64,000 nt of DNA from Hyphococcus formosus. Its GTDB lineage: Bacteria > Pseudomonadota > Alphaproteobacteria > Caulobacterales > Parvularculaceae. Of the stretch, positions 14,662 through 23,762 are shown in pieces; the stretch's first letter is position 1; each line of letters opens with the position of its first letter. Position numbers and translations under genes: made by a program. Below the pieces are notes generated by a model. It was given only the letters and a program-made list of their open reading frames with translations, did no database searches and was not told the DNA's origin. The DNA is taken from assembly GCF_046736345.1 (NCBI RefSeq), contig NZ_CP157210.1, forward strand, positions 2,914,001 through 2,978,000, written 5' to 3'.

Positions 14662-16191
14662 TCATTGCATGTAAACAATGATGCGATCGTTATGGATAAA
14701 CACAGAGCTTTCATGTGGCCATGGTTTTCGTTCGTTTAGAATGCCGCTCTCACGAACTTCTTTTATCTTTTTAGAGAATTGTGGATCGGTTGTTTTGTGC
14801 TTGAATTTAATTCGTGCCCCAAGAAGACGGAATACGTCTTCATCGATCCAGCGGTCGGTGATCTCGCCATAATCCATATGTCCATCGCCGCCGCGATCAA
14901 TTTTCCGGCCTTCCTTACGGAACAAATTGGCGCGGAATCGGGAATAGTGGCCTACGCGGATGAGGTCATAGGTTTTGGTTGCATCAAATTCGTCGAGGGT
15001 TTCTATGCGCATCAATACGCGGTTTGCGATCGCCAAATCATGGGTTTGACCGCGTTGAAGAACATGTTGCCGAACAAGGTCAGCTTGCATCATCGTCGTG
15101 AGGAAAACGCCGAATACTACATAGGCCGTCATTTTGCCCAATCCCGGACGGAACAACGATTTCAATATAATACATGCACTGAACGCATGAAGAAAGCCGA
15201 GGCCGGGGTTGTACCGATACTCATATAAATTACCCGCAGGGTCCGCTACGAAAAACACGGCTTTCGTTGCCAGAATTACGAATGGCCACAACAGCAAAAT
15301 GATTAGTGCTCTTACGGGCGTTTTTCTTGCGCGCCAGACCGAAAGCAAGATCGCTGCGATCAAAAGGCCAAGCAATGCGTATTTCAGTGGCCGCAGAATA
15401 TCCGGTTGGGTGATCCATAAATGCCGGAAAGCCTCAACGGATATAGTTTTTACGTGATCGATAAACGCTTGTAGGGAGCTGAATTCGAGGCTTTGTGATG
15501 TTGGCGCGCCGGTAATATCCAGCGATATTATATAGGCGATCCCGCCCAAGATAACCGCGATCCCTTGGGCAGCAATTATCTGCGCTTCTTTTTTGAAGAG
15601 CGCCGACGATTGATCTGTTGGTGTTTCCATGAGTGTGATGATCAATCGGGTAAGTATCAGCACGCCTAAAACGCTGAGCGCAGATTGATAGCTCGCCATC
15701 ATGAGCAGAACGCAAACGGCTCCAACGACAATTCGCCAGATGCTAAAGCGGTCAACAATCAATACTGCGAGCGCCGCAAAAACCCACGGTATAAAGAAGA
15801 TCGGCGTCATGAAGGTGTAGTAAAAAAGCGCCAAATTTGTTGGGAAAAGCATCACGAAGGAGAACACGATAACGTTGACGCTTATCGAGTTCTGGGTGCG
15901 CCATAATCGGCTCGCCAGCCAAACGGCAGCAATACCAATAATGATACTGATAAGCGGCATAAACACCGGAACATCCGCGTCGTAATGCAGGTGGCCAATA
16001 ATCGGCCCGAGCCAGCGCCCGTTTCCGATCTGCTCTCTTGGATGCAGCCACGGCATTCGTAATGCGTGATTTCCAATCAGGTGCTGCGCGATGAAAATGA
16101 AATATGCGAGGAAGGAGAGGCCGAATGTCCAAGCGGCTGCAATCTGCCGCACGGGATCATTGAAAAAGCGATTGTTCAGCATATTAATCAT
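14662..16191 (-). CDS. Gtr-type glucosyltransferase, polytopic membrane protein
   Basis: 509 residues with about ten to eleven transmembrane helices and a C-terminal soluble tail of roughly 110 residues. The N-terminal region (HPREQIGNGRWLGPIIGHL, with an acidic residue in the first periplasmic loop) and the FYYTFMTPIFFIPWVFAALAV stretch match the glucosyltransferase GtrII family, which transfers a sugar from undecaprenyl phosphate to surface polysaccharide on the periplasmic side. It is the last gene of a gtrA-gtrB-gtr set; its start overlaps the gtrB stop by eight bases. In serotype-converting phages this third gene decides which sugar linkage is made. The acceptor glycan is unknown. Confidence 0.8.
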   Translation of the reverse strand: MINMLNNRFFNDPVRQIAAAWTFGLSFLAYFIFIAQHLIGNHALRMPWLHPREQIGNGRWLGPIIGHLHYDADVPVFMPLISIIIGIAAVWLASRLWRTQNSISVNVIVFSFVMLFPTNLALFYYTFMTPIFFIPWVFAALAVLIVDRFSIWRIVVGAVCVLLMMASYQSALSVLGVLILTRLIITLMETPTDQSSALFKKEAQIIAAQGIAVILGGIAYIISLDITGAPTSQSLEFSSLQAFIDHVKTISVEAFRHLWITQPDILRPLKYALLGLLIAAILLSVWRARKTPVRALIILLLWPFVILATKAVFFVADPAGNLYEYRYNPGLGFLHAFSACIILKSLFRPGLGKMTAYVVFGVFLTTMMQADLVRQHVLQRGQTHDLAIANRVLMRIETLDEFDATKTYDLIRVGHYSRFRANLFRKEGRKIDRGGDGHMDYGEITDRWIDEDVFRLLGARIKFKHKTTDPQFSKKIKEVRESGILNERKPWPHESSVFIHNDRIIVYMQ

Positions 16192-17170
16192 CTAATGTTT
16201 GGGACTCGTCGCCTACGATCTTGTCTACGAAATAGCGCGGTCTTGCTTTAACTTCGTTGTAAATTTTGCCCAGATATTCGCCGATTAACCCGATCGCCAA
16301 TAGCTGGATCCCGCCTAAAATTGCGACGGCCACGACGAGGGAGGCCCAGCCTTCGACTGTCCCGCCGGTGAGGCTCGCCCAAATTGCAGCAAGGGCACCG
16401 AGGAAGGCGAGCATGGAAATTACAATCCCCGCGATCGAAATTATGCGGAGGGGTTTTGCAGAAAAAGACGTAACCCCTTCCCACGCGAGTGAAAGCATCT
16501 TCCGAAGTGGATATTTTGACTCGCCGGCGAAACGCTCTGATCTGTCATACTCAATCGTCGCTGTCTTAAAGCCGATAAGCGGCACCAATCCACGAAGAAA
16601 CAAGTGGACTTCCCGGTACTCGCCTAACGCCGAAATGGCGCGTTGGCTCATCAGCCTGTAATCCGCATGATTGAAAACAATTTCGACACCCAAAGCGCTA
16701 AGTAATCGATAGTATCCTTCTGCGGTGAATCGTTTGAAGGCGGTGTCTGAGGATCTGCCGGCGCGGACGCCGTAAACCACATCTGTCCCGTCTTCGATAT
16801 GACTGTTGACCATTTGCCGAATGGCTGTGATATCGTCTTGAAGGTCTGCATCAATCGAAATGAAAATATCGCCCTGTCCTTCAAGGAGACCAGCGAGAAC
16901 CGCTGTTTGATGACCGCGATTTCGTGACAGCTTTAAGCCCCGGACTTGAGGCTCGGTCCGGCTCGCATTTTCGATCAGCGACCAAGTTTGATCTTTTGAG
17001 CCATCATCCACAAAAAGGATATGGCTCGCATTGCTGACCAGCCCATCCGCAACAAGTGCGGATAATTCAATCAACAAGCGGCTTTGCGCTTCTGGCAGCA
17101 CTTCTTCCTCGTTATAGCAAGGAACGACAATGCAAAGTTCGGGTGGTCCTGATCTTTTATCGATGCCCAC
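16184..17170 (-). CDS. gtrB: GtrB-like undecaprenyl-phosphate glycosyltransferase
   Basis: 328 residues. The N-terminal GT-A domain of family 2 has VPCYNEEEVLPE (16-27), FVDDGSKDQTW (53-63) and the metal-binding ISIDADLQDD (104-113). Two C-terminal transmembrane helices (about 240-265 and 275-300) are followed by GEYLGKIYNEVKARPRYFV, the usual end of GtrB/DPM1-like enzymes. It loads a sugar from a nucleotide donor onto undecaprenyl phosphate at the cytoplasmic face. It lies between gtrA (3-bp gap) and the gtr transferase (8-bp overlap), so the three should be translated as a unit. Confidence 0.92.
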   Translation of the reverse strand: MGIDKRSGPPELCIVVPCYNEEEVLPEAQSRLLIELSALVADGLVSNASHILFVDDGSKDQTWSLIENASRTEPQVRGLKLSRNRGHQTAVLAGLLEGQGDIFISIDADLQDDITAIRQMVNSHIEDGTDVVYGVRAGRSSDTAFKRFTAEGYYRLLSALGVEIVFNHADYRLMSQRAISALGEYREVHLFLRGLVPLIGFKTATIEYDRSERFAGESKYPLRKMLSLAWEGVTSFSAKPLRIISIAGIVISMLAFLGALAAIWASLTGGTVEGWASLVVAVAILGGIQLLAIGLIGEYLGKIYNEVKARPRYFVDKIVGDESQTLDD

Positions 17171-17173
17171 AGG

Positions 17174-17563
17174 TCATCTTCCTCGTTTTACGAACACCAA
17201 ATATTTCATGCCTAAAAAGCTGACAACCGAATAGGACACGACTCCAAATAGCTGTGCTAAATAAGCCGATGCGCCCAAGCCCTCGACGGCTAATGCGACA
17301 ACTGACAAATTTATTGCATAAGCCACGGCTGCAAGGATCAGGAAATGAAAAGCTTCGATTCCAATTTTTCCGTTGATACCAAATGTCCAGCTCCGGTTGA
17401 GAAAGAAGCTAATCGATAAGCCGATTGCGTAGCCAATGGCATTTGAAATCGCATAATGAACACCAACGGCCATTAGCGCGTATATCGCAATCAGCCCGAC
17501 AATCGTATTTGCTGCGCCGGTCGCAAAAAACCGCGCTATCTGGTGTCCTAGATGGTTGGTCAT
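17174..17563 (-). CDS. gtrA: GtrA family flippase
   Basis: 129 residues with four transmembrane helices, the normal GtrA size. FFATGAANTIVGLIAIYALM at the start, IGYAIGLSISFFLNRSWTF in the second helix region and GMKYLVFVK at the end are family motifs. GtrA proteins flip undecaprenyl-phosphate sugars to the periplasmic side. The gene overlaps the methyltransferase stop by four bases (ATGA), and gtrB follows after 3 bp. Confidence 0.92.
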   Translation of the reverse strand: MTNHLGHQIARFFATGAANTIVGLIAIYALMAVGVHYAISNAIGYAIGLSISFFLNRSWTFGINGKIGIEAFHFLILAAVAYAINLSVVALAVEGLGASAYLAQLFGVVSYSVVSFLGMKYLVFVKRGR

Positions 17564-18252
17564 GCTTTTGCGGCCAAGCTATACTGGCCGCCGAGTGGTA
17601 ACCAGCCCAGCGATGGCTCAATAGGTCGAAGTGCCTTCAGCGCCGCAGGGAAAAATACATGATATTGTAATTTTATGTGATCAAAGCCCGCTTGCGATAG
17701 CCTGCGTCGCATATCCAATGCATTTATCAATTTTGCATTCTCGTCGAATGGGCACGTATTCACTGCACTGACGGTCAATGGATTCCAAGGATTGTGTTCG
17801 AACAGGGTAAATATACCACCCGGTCGGACCACGCGGCGCAATTCGGAAAGCCAATGGATGTGATCAGCGTGATCAATGTGATGAAATACGCAGGCAGTGA
17901 ACGCAAGGTCTACACTATCGTCGTCTAGAGGAAGGGTTGTGTCGGAAATCAGACGGTTTTCGCTGGCATTCGGAAAACGATTTGACAATATCTCGAGACT
18001 TTTAATCGATACATCGGCCGATATCTGATCGGCGTCAGGAAAGTAATGTTTTATATGTGGCGTCGAGTTACCAATTCCGGCACCGAAGTCGAGCACATTC
18101 GTAGGCTTTAGACCAAATGAATCGCAGATTTTCTTGGTCTCGCGAATTTTATATTCAGCGAAATATTCGGGTGACTCACCGCTTACTGCAATATTCTCTG
18201 CATGTTGCGCTTCGTACTCTTCCGCAAACTTGTCGAATTCCGACGCGTCCAT
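17560..18252 (-). CDS. Class I SAM-dependent methyltransferase in the gtr operon
   Basis: 230 residues. The Rossmann core is VLDFGAGIGNSTP (53-65), then ADVSIKSLEIL as the motif II acidic region, FTACVFHHIDH, and LRRVVRPGGIFTLFEHNPWNPLT near 140-160. It is the first gene of the minus-strand gtr operon and overlaps gtrA by four bases. From that context it may methylate the lipid-linked sugar or the surface glycan, but this is an inference; the sequence alone does not give the substrate. Confidence 0.85.
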   Translation of the reverse strand: MDASEFDKFAEEYEAQHAENIAVSGESPEYFAEYKIRETKKICDSFGLKPTNVLDFGAGIGNSTPHIKHYFPDADQISADVSIKSLEILSNRFPNASENRLISDTTLPLDDDSVDLAFTACVFHHIDHADHIHWLSELRRVVRPGGIFTLFEHNPWNPLTVSAVNTCPFDENAKLINALDMRRRLSQAGFDHIKLQYHVFFPAALKALRPIEPSLGWLPLGGQYSLAAKA

Positions 18253-18932
18253 ATCATTAAACCTTCGATAAGCCCCGCTTAGCCTATTGGATTAACCGCA
18301 AAAACGGGCTGTTGAGTGCGTCAGAATCCACTTGATATTGGACCAGAAAATCAAGCTTCAATTACTCCGCCAGCGGTCTTTAAAGTTGAATGATAAATGG
18401 TTCAAGAGGGCCTGATTTGAGTTGCTGGCAATGAATGCATGAAAGCGCTTTTTGTGTCAATTCAGCACCGTGAGATCATCGCTAATCAGCAAATTTCCTC
18501 GCTCCCAACGTTCGCGTGGACGAGGGGTTTGTCCGAGTTCCGCTGGCGCGGTGCGGGGTGGTTCGGGGCGGTAAATTAATGTGAAAAATATATGTCGTCC
18601 CATGTCTCGTATCACGGCGAGCCGCAACTGCGATTAATCGACCGCCGAGATCTGTTGACGCTAGGTGATTTTCGAAACGCGCCGACGTTTTCACATTTCG
18701 ATATGCGTTCCTCTATTCAGAATAAAGGTGCGGGTTTTGATCTCCTTTCTGAATTCATAAATTAGTTTTGAGGATTCTCGATAGATAATTTTTCTAATTG
18801 AAATTGGTTTCTTATTGCGTGATATCAATTGAAAACTTTCTGCAAAAGTTATTAATCCGCTTACCTACAATATAAATAAAATCTTCAATATCGTGCGTGC
18901 ATCCTGCGGCTGTAGCAGCGGGGAGAACGCGC
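18253..18932. other. 680-bp intergenic region upstream of the TadE gene
   Basis: No supported gene. The left part has ordinary composition; 18700-18890 is markedly A+T-rich and probably contains the promoters of the TadE/TadG pair. A small frame on the minus strand (18482-18694) lacks a ribosome-binding site and any familiar sequence. Confidence 0.4.
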
Positions 18933-19376
18933 ATGAATATCATTAGAAGCCTCAATCGGCGAATGATGAAATCACGGTCCGGGTCGGCAGCAGTTGAATT
19001 TGCAATCGTGGCACCGGTGTTTTTAATGATGATTCTGGGAATGTTGGGCGGGGGTATCTATCTTGGTGCTGTGCATTCCGTACGGCAGCTAACTTCTGAT
19101 GTCGCACGCGCTACGATCGCCGGGGCGGACGAGGGTGAACGTATTTTTATTGCTAAACATTATGTCAAAACCAATGCTCATAGCTATGCGTTTCTTCGGC
19201 AGGACAAGCTTTACATAAGCGTTGAAGACAGCGACATCGTTGCAAACCAATTTGATGTGGAAATCATATTTTACGCTGACGAATTGCCGATATGGAATAT
19301 CGCTGGATTTTTTCCGTTTCCTAACCGCGAAATTAAAGGCCGCACCTCTATTCGCAATGGAGGGTTTAGCGCATGA
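18933..19376 (+). CDS. TadE-like pilus assembly protein
   Basis: 147 residues from the ATG at 18933, which has GGGAGA upstream; an in-frame ATG at 18897 is less likely. SRSGSAAVEFAIVAPVFLMMILGMLGGGIYLG (about 15-46) is the TadE-like prepilin segment: a short positive leader, a glutamate at position 5 of the hydrophobic stretch, and one transmembrane helix. TadE-type minor pseudopilins work in Flp/Tad pilus assembly. It overlaps the next gene by four bases (ATGA). The other tad genes (secretin, ATPase, TadB/C, flp) are not in the window, so this is an orphan pair. Confidence 0.82.
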   Translation: MNIIRSLNRRMMKSRSGSAAVEFAIVAPVFLMMILGMLGGGIYLGAVHSVRQLTSDVARATIAGADEGERIFIAKHYVKTNAHSYAFLRQDKLYISVEDSDIVANQFDVEIIFYADELPIWNIAGFFPFPNREIKGRTSIRNGGFSA

Positions 19377-21088
19377 AGATTTCAGGCAAAACACTTCGCG
19401 CTTTTTATCGCGCTAAAAATGGATCAGTGTATTTTATCTTTGCGGCGGTGTTGCCCCTTTGCTTTTTCTGTTTGGGCTTTGGCGTCGATTTGATGATGTT
19501 GTTCACAGAGAAACGACGTGCGCAAGGTGTTGTCGATATCGCGGCGATTATTGCTGCACAAGATCCGTCGAACCCGGAACGCGCAGCCCGTGAGATACTG
19601 AGTATAAACGGGTATGACACAGTTAGTGACGTCGAGCTGGGCCAAATGGAAGAGGAAGAGCGTGAAGAAGCGGTCGCGACAAAATCGAGAGTACAGGTCG
19701 AGCCAGGCCGATATGTTCCGGATCCTGAGAAAAGCTATAAAGCCCGGTTTGTCGCTGGTCAGACGCCGTACAATGCAGCGCGCGTAACCGTTCGCAAAAA
19801 TGGAAAATATTTTTTCGTGAATCGATTTGATGCAACGCCGGAAATTGCTGTGCGGGCGACGGCGAGCCGACGAGCGTTAGCCGCATTTTCTGTGGGTTCG
19901 CGACTTGCGTCGATCAATGAGGGAATGCTCAATCAGTTATTGGGGGAAATGATTGGGGTGAATTTTTCACTGACGGCCCTCGATTATAAAAACATGCAGG
20001 TCGCGGATGTTGAGGTTTTCAGCTTTATCAATGCGCTCGCGATACAGCTTGATGTTGTTTCCGGCACTTATGGTGACGTTCTTGGAAAGAACCCGACATT
20101 AGGAGACATAATTGAGGCGATGATTGCCGTGAATGGTGACGGCGAAGCGGCGATGGCGTTGCGAAAAATACAGTCGATTGTCAGTAGAAGCACAAAGAGC
20201 ATTGATCTGCGCGCTGTGATTGATCTTGGTGATGCCGGTGAGATCTCGCTGGGAGAGCCGGTCGGCGCGGGCTTTCCGGCCCATGTTTCGCTGTTTGATT
20301 TTGTGATGGCAAATGCAATTGCGGCGAAGGGTGACGGAATTTTGGAGTTGGATCTTTCCAGTTCTGTTGCCGGACTTGCATCATTAGATGCCATTCTTGA
20401 CCTGGGCGAGCCAATGCAGAGCTCGCCATGGCTGTCGGTCGGACAAGGCGGGCAGGTGGTCTCAAATGTCCAAGCGCGTTTATTCATAGAGGCAACGATC
20501 GGCGGTAAAGGATTGCTTTCTTCGGCTACGATTCGGTTTCCGCTTTATCTAGAGGCGGCCCGCGCCAGTGGCGAGTTGGTCGGTGTCGATTGCCCTGGGG
20601 GACGCATTGAGAATGTCACTGTTCGTTTGCAGGGGGCATCGTCAGTCGTTGATGCGTGGATTGGTGAAGCTACTATTGCCAATAGCGCAATGCGTCGTAA
20701 TCCAAGTGCGGCAATAATCGTAAAAGCACCGGCGTTAAAGGTTTACGGGAAATCTCACGCAGGCACCGAGGCCGGACATGCATCCTATATCGATTTTGAT
20801 TGGTATGATATTGTTGATGGACGGATAAAAACAACCAGCACGAATAATATACCCGGGCGTCTGTTGGCAAATCTGGTTGATGATATTGAGTTGGAAGTGA
20901 ACGCGCTCGGATTGGGTCTTAATACCCGTGCTCTGACACGTACCGCAATTCCGAATTCGTTAGAGGAGATTGCAACTCCGCTTGGTACCGTGGTTGATCA
21001 AATGCTAGCTGCGTTAGGTATTGGATTAGGGGAGGGCGATTTCCGCGTGAATGGGGCAAAATGCGACTACGCTGTTTTAGTCGAGTAG
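19373..21088 (+). CDS. TadG-like protein with N-terminal pilus-assembly domain
   Basis: 571 residues. The N-terminus, RAKNGSVYFIFAAVLPLCFFCLGFGVDLMMLFTEKRRAQGVVDIAAIIAAQ, is the TadG/TadE-like Flp pilus assembly domain: one membrane helix (about 17-38) followed by the conserved KRRAQGVVDIAALAAA-like helix. The long C-terminal part is periplasmic and beta-rich. I recognise no von Willebrand A domain with a MIDAS motif, which many TadG proteins have. Two cysteines (DCPGG and KCDYA) lie in the C-terminal half. It overlaps the TadE-like gene by four bases. Likely role: cell-envelope component of a Tad-like system. Confidence 0.75.
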   Translation: MKISGKTLRAFYRAKNGSVYFIFAAVLPLCFFCLGFGVDLMMLFTEKRRAQGVVDIAAIIAAQDPSNPERAAREILSINGYDTVSDVELGQMEEEEREEAVATKSRVQVEPGRYVPDPEKSYKARFVAGQTPYNAARVTVRKNGKYFFVNRFDATPEIAVRATASRRALAAFSVGSRLASINEGMLNQLLGEMIGVNFSLTALDYKNMQVADVEVFSFINALAIQLDVVSGTYGDVLGKNPTLGDIIEAMIAVNGDGEAAMALRKIQSIVSRSTKSIDLRAVIDLGDAGEISLGEPVGAGFPAHVSLFDFVMANAIAAKGDGILELDLSSSVAGLASLDAILDLGEPMQSSPWLSVGQGGQVVSNVQARLFIEATIGGKGLLSSATIRFPLYLEAARASGELVGVDCPGGRIENVTVRLQGASSVVDAWIGEATIANSAMRRNPSAAIIVKAPALKVYGKSHAGTEAGHASYIDFDWYDIVDGRIKTTSTNNIPGRLLANLVDDIELEVNALGLGLNTRALTRTAIPNSLEEIATPLGTVVDQMLAALGIGLGEGDFRVNGAKCDYAVLVE

Positions 21089-21254
21089 GCATTCGCGATT
21101 AAGAAATTATTCACGAGGCTCTGCTGTAATTTCGCCAATCCCACTCAGAAGGCTGGGCCCCATTCAGAAATTATGGGCAGGACGTGTCGAAGACTGAAAA
21201 TAATTCGGTTGGCTGGCATTTACTGCGCGTACTGAGCGCAAGATGGGGAGTGAG

Positions 21255-22064
21255 ATGACTGATGAAGACGGGGCAACAAGCGCCAGTGTAAAATCAATAG
21301 ACAATGCATTCGAAATATTGAATGCCGTTGCTCAACATGATGGACCGATTTCATTAAAAGAGATTGCACTGAGGGCTGGTGTATCGCCTAGCAAGGCCCA
21401 CCGCTATTTACAAAGTTTGTGTCGTTGCGGATTGATAAACCAAACGCGAAAATCGGGTGCTTATGATCTGGGCGTCGAAACAATGCGCCTTGGCTTGGCC
21501 GCCGTCAATCGGGTGGATCTGATAAACAGGGCTGCAGACGGGCTGTCGGAGTTAGTCGAAGCCATTGGGGTTAATGCCTATATCTCGGTCTGGAGTGATC
21601 TCGGGCCAACGGTAATACGAACCGAACGGCTAGCATCAGCGTCAAATGCCTTTTTGGGGCCGGGCGTTTCGTTGCCTATGTTTACCTCGTCGACTGGTCT
21701 CATTTTTGCCGCGTTCGCATGTAAACCGGTTCTGCGCGAGGCATTATCTAGGGAGGCGGAAAGCAGAGGCGAGCCATTTAACAGGCTGTCGGAGCATTGG
21801 ATGCCGCTGCTTAAAGAAATTCGCGAAGTGCGATATGCGCGCTACTCAAGCGATCTTATACCTGGGCAGCATTACATTTCTTCGCCGATTTTGTCGCTTG
21901 ATGATCAGATCCTCGCCTGCGTGACTTTAGTCGCGAAGGACAGCCGATTGGCCGCGAAAGATAGTCGAGCGATCAATACGTTGCTCAAATTCTGTAAAAA
22001 ATATTCGCTGCCCAAGCGCGGATATTTTTATCCCAACCAAATCGAAGAAAAAATCGCGGTGTAG
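21255..22064 (+). CDS. IclR family transcriptional regulator
   Basis: 269 residues from the ATG at 21255, with GGGGAG upstream; an ATG 12 bp earlier is in frame. The winged helix-turn-helix is at about 10-65 (KSIDNAFEILNAVAQHDGPISLKEIALRAGVSPSKAHRYLQSL). The effector-binding domain (about 80-250) includes VIRTERLASASNAFLGPGVSLPMFTSSTGLIFAAF and SDLIPGQHYISSPILSLDDQILACVTLV, as usual for IclR. Its ligand and targets are not obvious: no catabolic operon lies beside it, and the neighbour gloB is convergent. Confidence 0.92.
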   Translation: MTDEDGATSASVKSIDNAFEILNAVAQHDGPISLKEIALRAGVSPSKAHRYLQSLCRCGLINQTRKSGAYDLGVETMRLGLAAVNRVDLINRAADGLSELVEAIGVNAYISVWSDLGPTVIRTERLASASNAFLGPGVSLPMFTSSTGLIFAAFACKPVLREALSREAESRGEPFNRLSEHWMPLLKEIREVRYARYSSDLIPGQHYISSPILSLDDQILACVTLVAKDSRLAAKDSRAINTLLKFCKKYSLPKRGYFYPNQIEEKIAV

Positions 22065-22069
22065 GCTGA

Positions 22070-22837
22070 TTAAAACGAATCTTTCAATGCGCGGGTTTTC
22101 GCAAATACATCAACAGCTGATGCGCCGTCCATGTTGATATTTGTCTGCAGTGATTTGTCTTCTGCGCGCAAAAAAGGATTGGTCGCCAATTCTTTTTCAA
22201 CGGTTGTTGGTACCGTCGGCAGGTTCTGCGCGCGCATCGAATCAACCTCTTTTGCGCGCGCTTGTAGTGCCGCGTTCGACGGATCTACGCTTAGGGCAAA
22301 GGCGGCATTTGCTTTTGTGTATTCATGTGCGCAGTAGAGCTTAGTCTCGTGCGGCATCGATGAAATTTTCTGAAGCGAAGACCACATTTGATCAGGCGTG
22401 CCCTCAAATAGCCGTCCGCAGCCCATCGCAAAAATTGTATCACCAACAAATGCGGCGGCATCATCTTCGAAGTGATAAATAATATGACCCAAAGTGTGGC
22501 CGGGCGTATCAAATACCTTGGCTATTGATTGCCCAAGTTCGACGACGTCGCCGTCGCCAACGACGCGATCAATGCCGGGGATTTTTTCTTGCTCATTTTT
22601 CGGACCGATGATCTGACATCCCCATTTTTCCTTCAATGCCAGATTGCCGCCCGCGTGGTCGAAATGGTGATGGGTGTTTAGAATATGCGTTAGTTTCCAC
22701 CCGGCGCTTTCAAGCTCATTGTTGATGGCACCCGGGTCCGGCGTATCAATGGTCGCGACCAATCCGCTTTCATGATCTCGAATAAGATAGCCGTAATTGT
22801 CGGAAAGGCAGGGAAATTGGCGTATCTCTATCGGCAT
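22070..22837 (-). CDS. gloB: Hydroxyacylglutathione hydrolase (glyoxalase II)
   Basis: 255 residues from the ATG at 22837 (MPIEIRQFPCLSDNYGYLI, the family's typical start); 22870 is an alternative. The metallo-beta-lactamase fold carries THHHFDHAGG (55-64), the dinuclear metal site, then TPGHTLGHIIYHF, FVGDTIFAMGCGRLFEGTPDQMW and YCAHEYTKANAAFAL, all glyoxalase II motifs. It hydrolyses S-lactoylglutathione to lactate and glutathione, completing methylglyoxal detoxification. The C-terminal substrate-binding region ends in LATNPFLRAED, again characteristic. It is divergent from the methyltransferase gene at 22946, a common alphaproteobacterial pairing. Confidence 0.95.
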   Translation of the reverse strand: MPIEIRQFPCLSDNYGYLIRDHESGLVATIDTPDPGAINNELESAGWKLTHILNTHHHFDHAGGNLALKEKWGCQIIGPKNEQEKIPGIDRVVGDGDVVELGQSIAKVFDTPGHTLGHIIYHFEDDAAAFVGDTIFAMGCGRLFEGTPDQMWSSLQKISSMPHETKLYCAHEYTKANAAFALSVDPSNAALQARAKEVDSMRAQNLPTVPTTVEKELATNPFLRAEDKSLQTNINMDGASAVDVFAKTRALKDSF

Positions 22838-22945
22838 CGGTAATATCCTGTTAACTGAGTTCGCACTCATAATCGGCTAATACTCAACATAATCATCGCG
22901 GACTGGTGTTGCAAAGCAACCCTCGCGGCAGGCGGCGGAAATAGA

Positions 22946-23731
22946 ATGCGAACCGACATTCTGGATATTCACGATTTTTATCGCTCGCCCTTGGGCGGGG
23001 TTGCGCGCGATTTTATTGCCAGCCGCGTGAGTGCGGCGTGGGGCAAAGGGGCTGGGCTCAAAATTGCCGGGTTTGGCTATGCGAATCCCTATCTTGAGGT
23101 TCTGGAGCAGGCAACAGCGCGATTTGCGCTCGCGCCAGGCGGTCAGGGCGTCATTCGCTGGTCACCGGGGGCCGCCAATGCGGCGAGCCTTGTGAGGGAA
23201 TCGGATTGGCCGGTCCCTGATGCAAGTCTTGATCGGGTTATAATCGTTCATGGATTGGAGGAGGCCCCCGCGCCACAACGCCTGATGCGCGAAGTCTGGC
23301 GCGTTCTGAAAGATGATGGCCGGGTGATTATTATCGCGTCCCATCGCCGCGGCCTATGGTCGGTCATCGATACGACGCCGTTCGCGGCCGGACGGCCCTA
23401 TTTGCGGCGCCGATTGGAAGGATTGCTGCGGGATGCCCTGTTTCGGCCGACCGCATGGGATAGTGCGCTGTTTTTCCCGCCGGTTAAGAATAGGCTGATC
23501 GTCCGGGTTGCGCGGACATGGGAGCGTGCTGGCGCTATGCTCTGGCCCGGCCTTGGTGGGGTTATCATGGTGGAAGCCGAAAAGGATATGCTCTCGCCAA
23601 TCGGGTTGGTACGACAGGCGGGGGTGCGGGCGGTCCGCCCCGCAATCGCTGCGCCCCAACCCCTGCGCCACCAATCAAGGCATGATGTTGCCGATCCTTC
23701 GCTTGCATCGCGGGGACAGAGGTCGCTATAG
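22946..23731 (+). CDS. SAM-dependent methyltransferase-like protein beside gloB
   Basis: 261 residues. IHDFYRSPLGGVARDFIASRVSAAW, GLKIAGFGYANPYLEVL (degenerate motif I), LDRVIIVHGLEEAPAPQRLMREVWRVLKDDGRVIIIASHRRGLWS and RPYLRRRLEGLLRDALFRPTAWDSALFFPP match the class I methyltransferase-like family found next to gloB in alphaproteobacteria. Motif I lacks the GxGxG of typical enzymes (GFGYA instead), so SAM binding may be weak or altered. It heads a run of three plus-strand genes, with hisC 31 bp downstream. Function unknown. Confidence 0.85.
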   Translation: MRTDILDIHDFYRSPLGGVARDFIASRVSAAWGKGAGLKIAGFGYANPYLEVLEQATARFALAPGGQGVIRWSPGAANAASLVRESDWPVPDASLDRVIIVHGLEEAPAPQRLMREVWRVLKDDGRVIIIASHRRGLWSVIDTTPFAAGRPYLRRRLEGLLRDALFRPTAWDSALFFPPVKNRLIVRVARTWERAGAMLWPGLGGVIMVEAEKDMLSPIGLVRQAGVRAVRPAIAAPQPLRHQSRHDVADPSLASRGQRSL

Positions 23732-23762
23732 ACCCGCTAGGTGACTTTTAAGGACAATTTCG

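Noticed and set aside
14436..18252. Intact prophage or integrated island at tRNA-Gly
   Set aside because: No integrase, phage structural gene or second copy of the tRNA 3' end was found.
18482..18694. 70-codon minus-strand frame in the 680-bp intergenic region
   Set aside because: No ribosome-binding site, low-complexity Thr/Arg-rich sequence and no supporting context.
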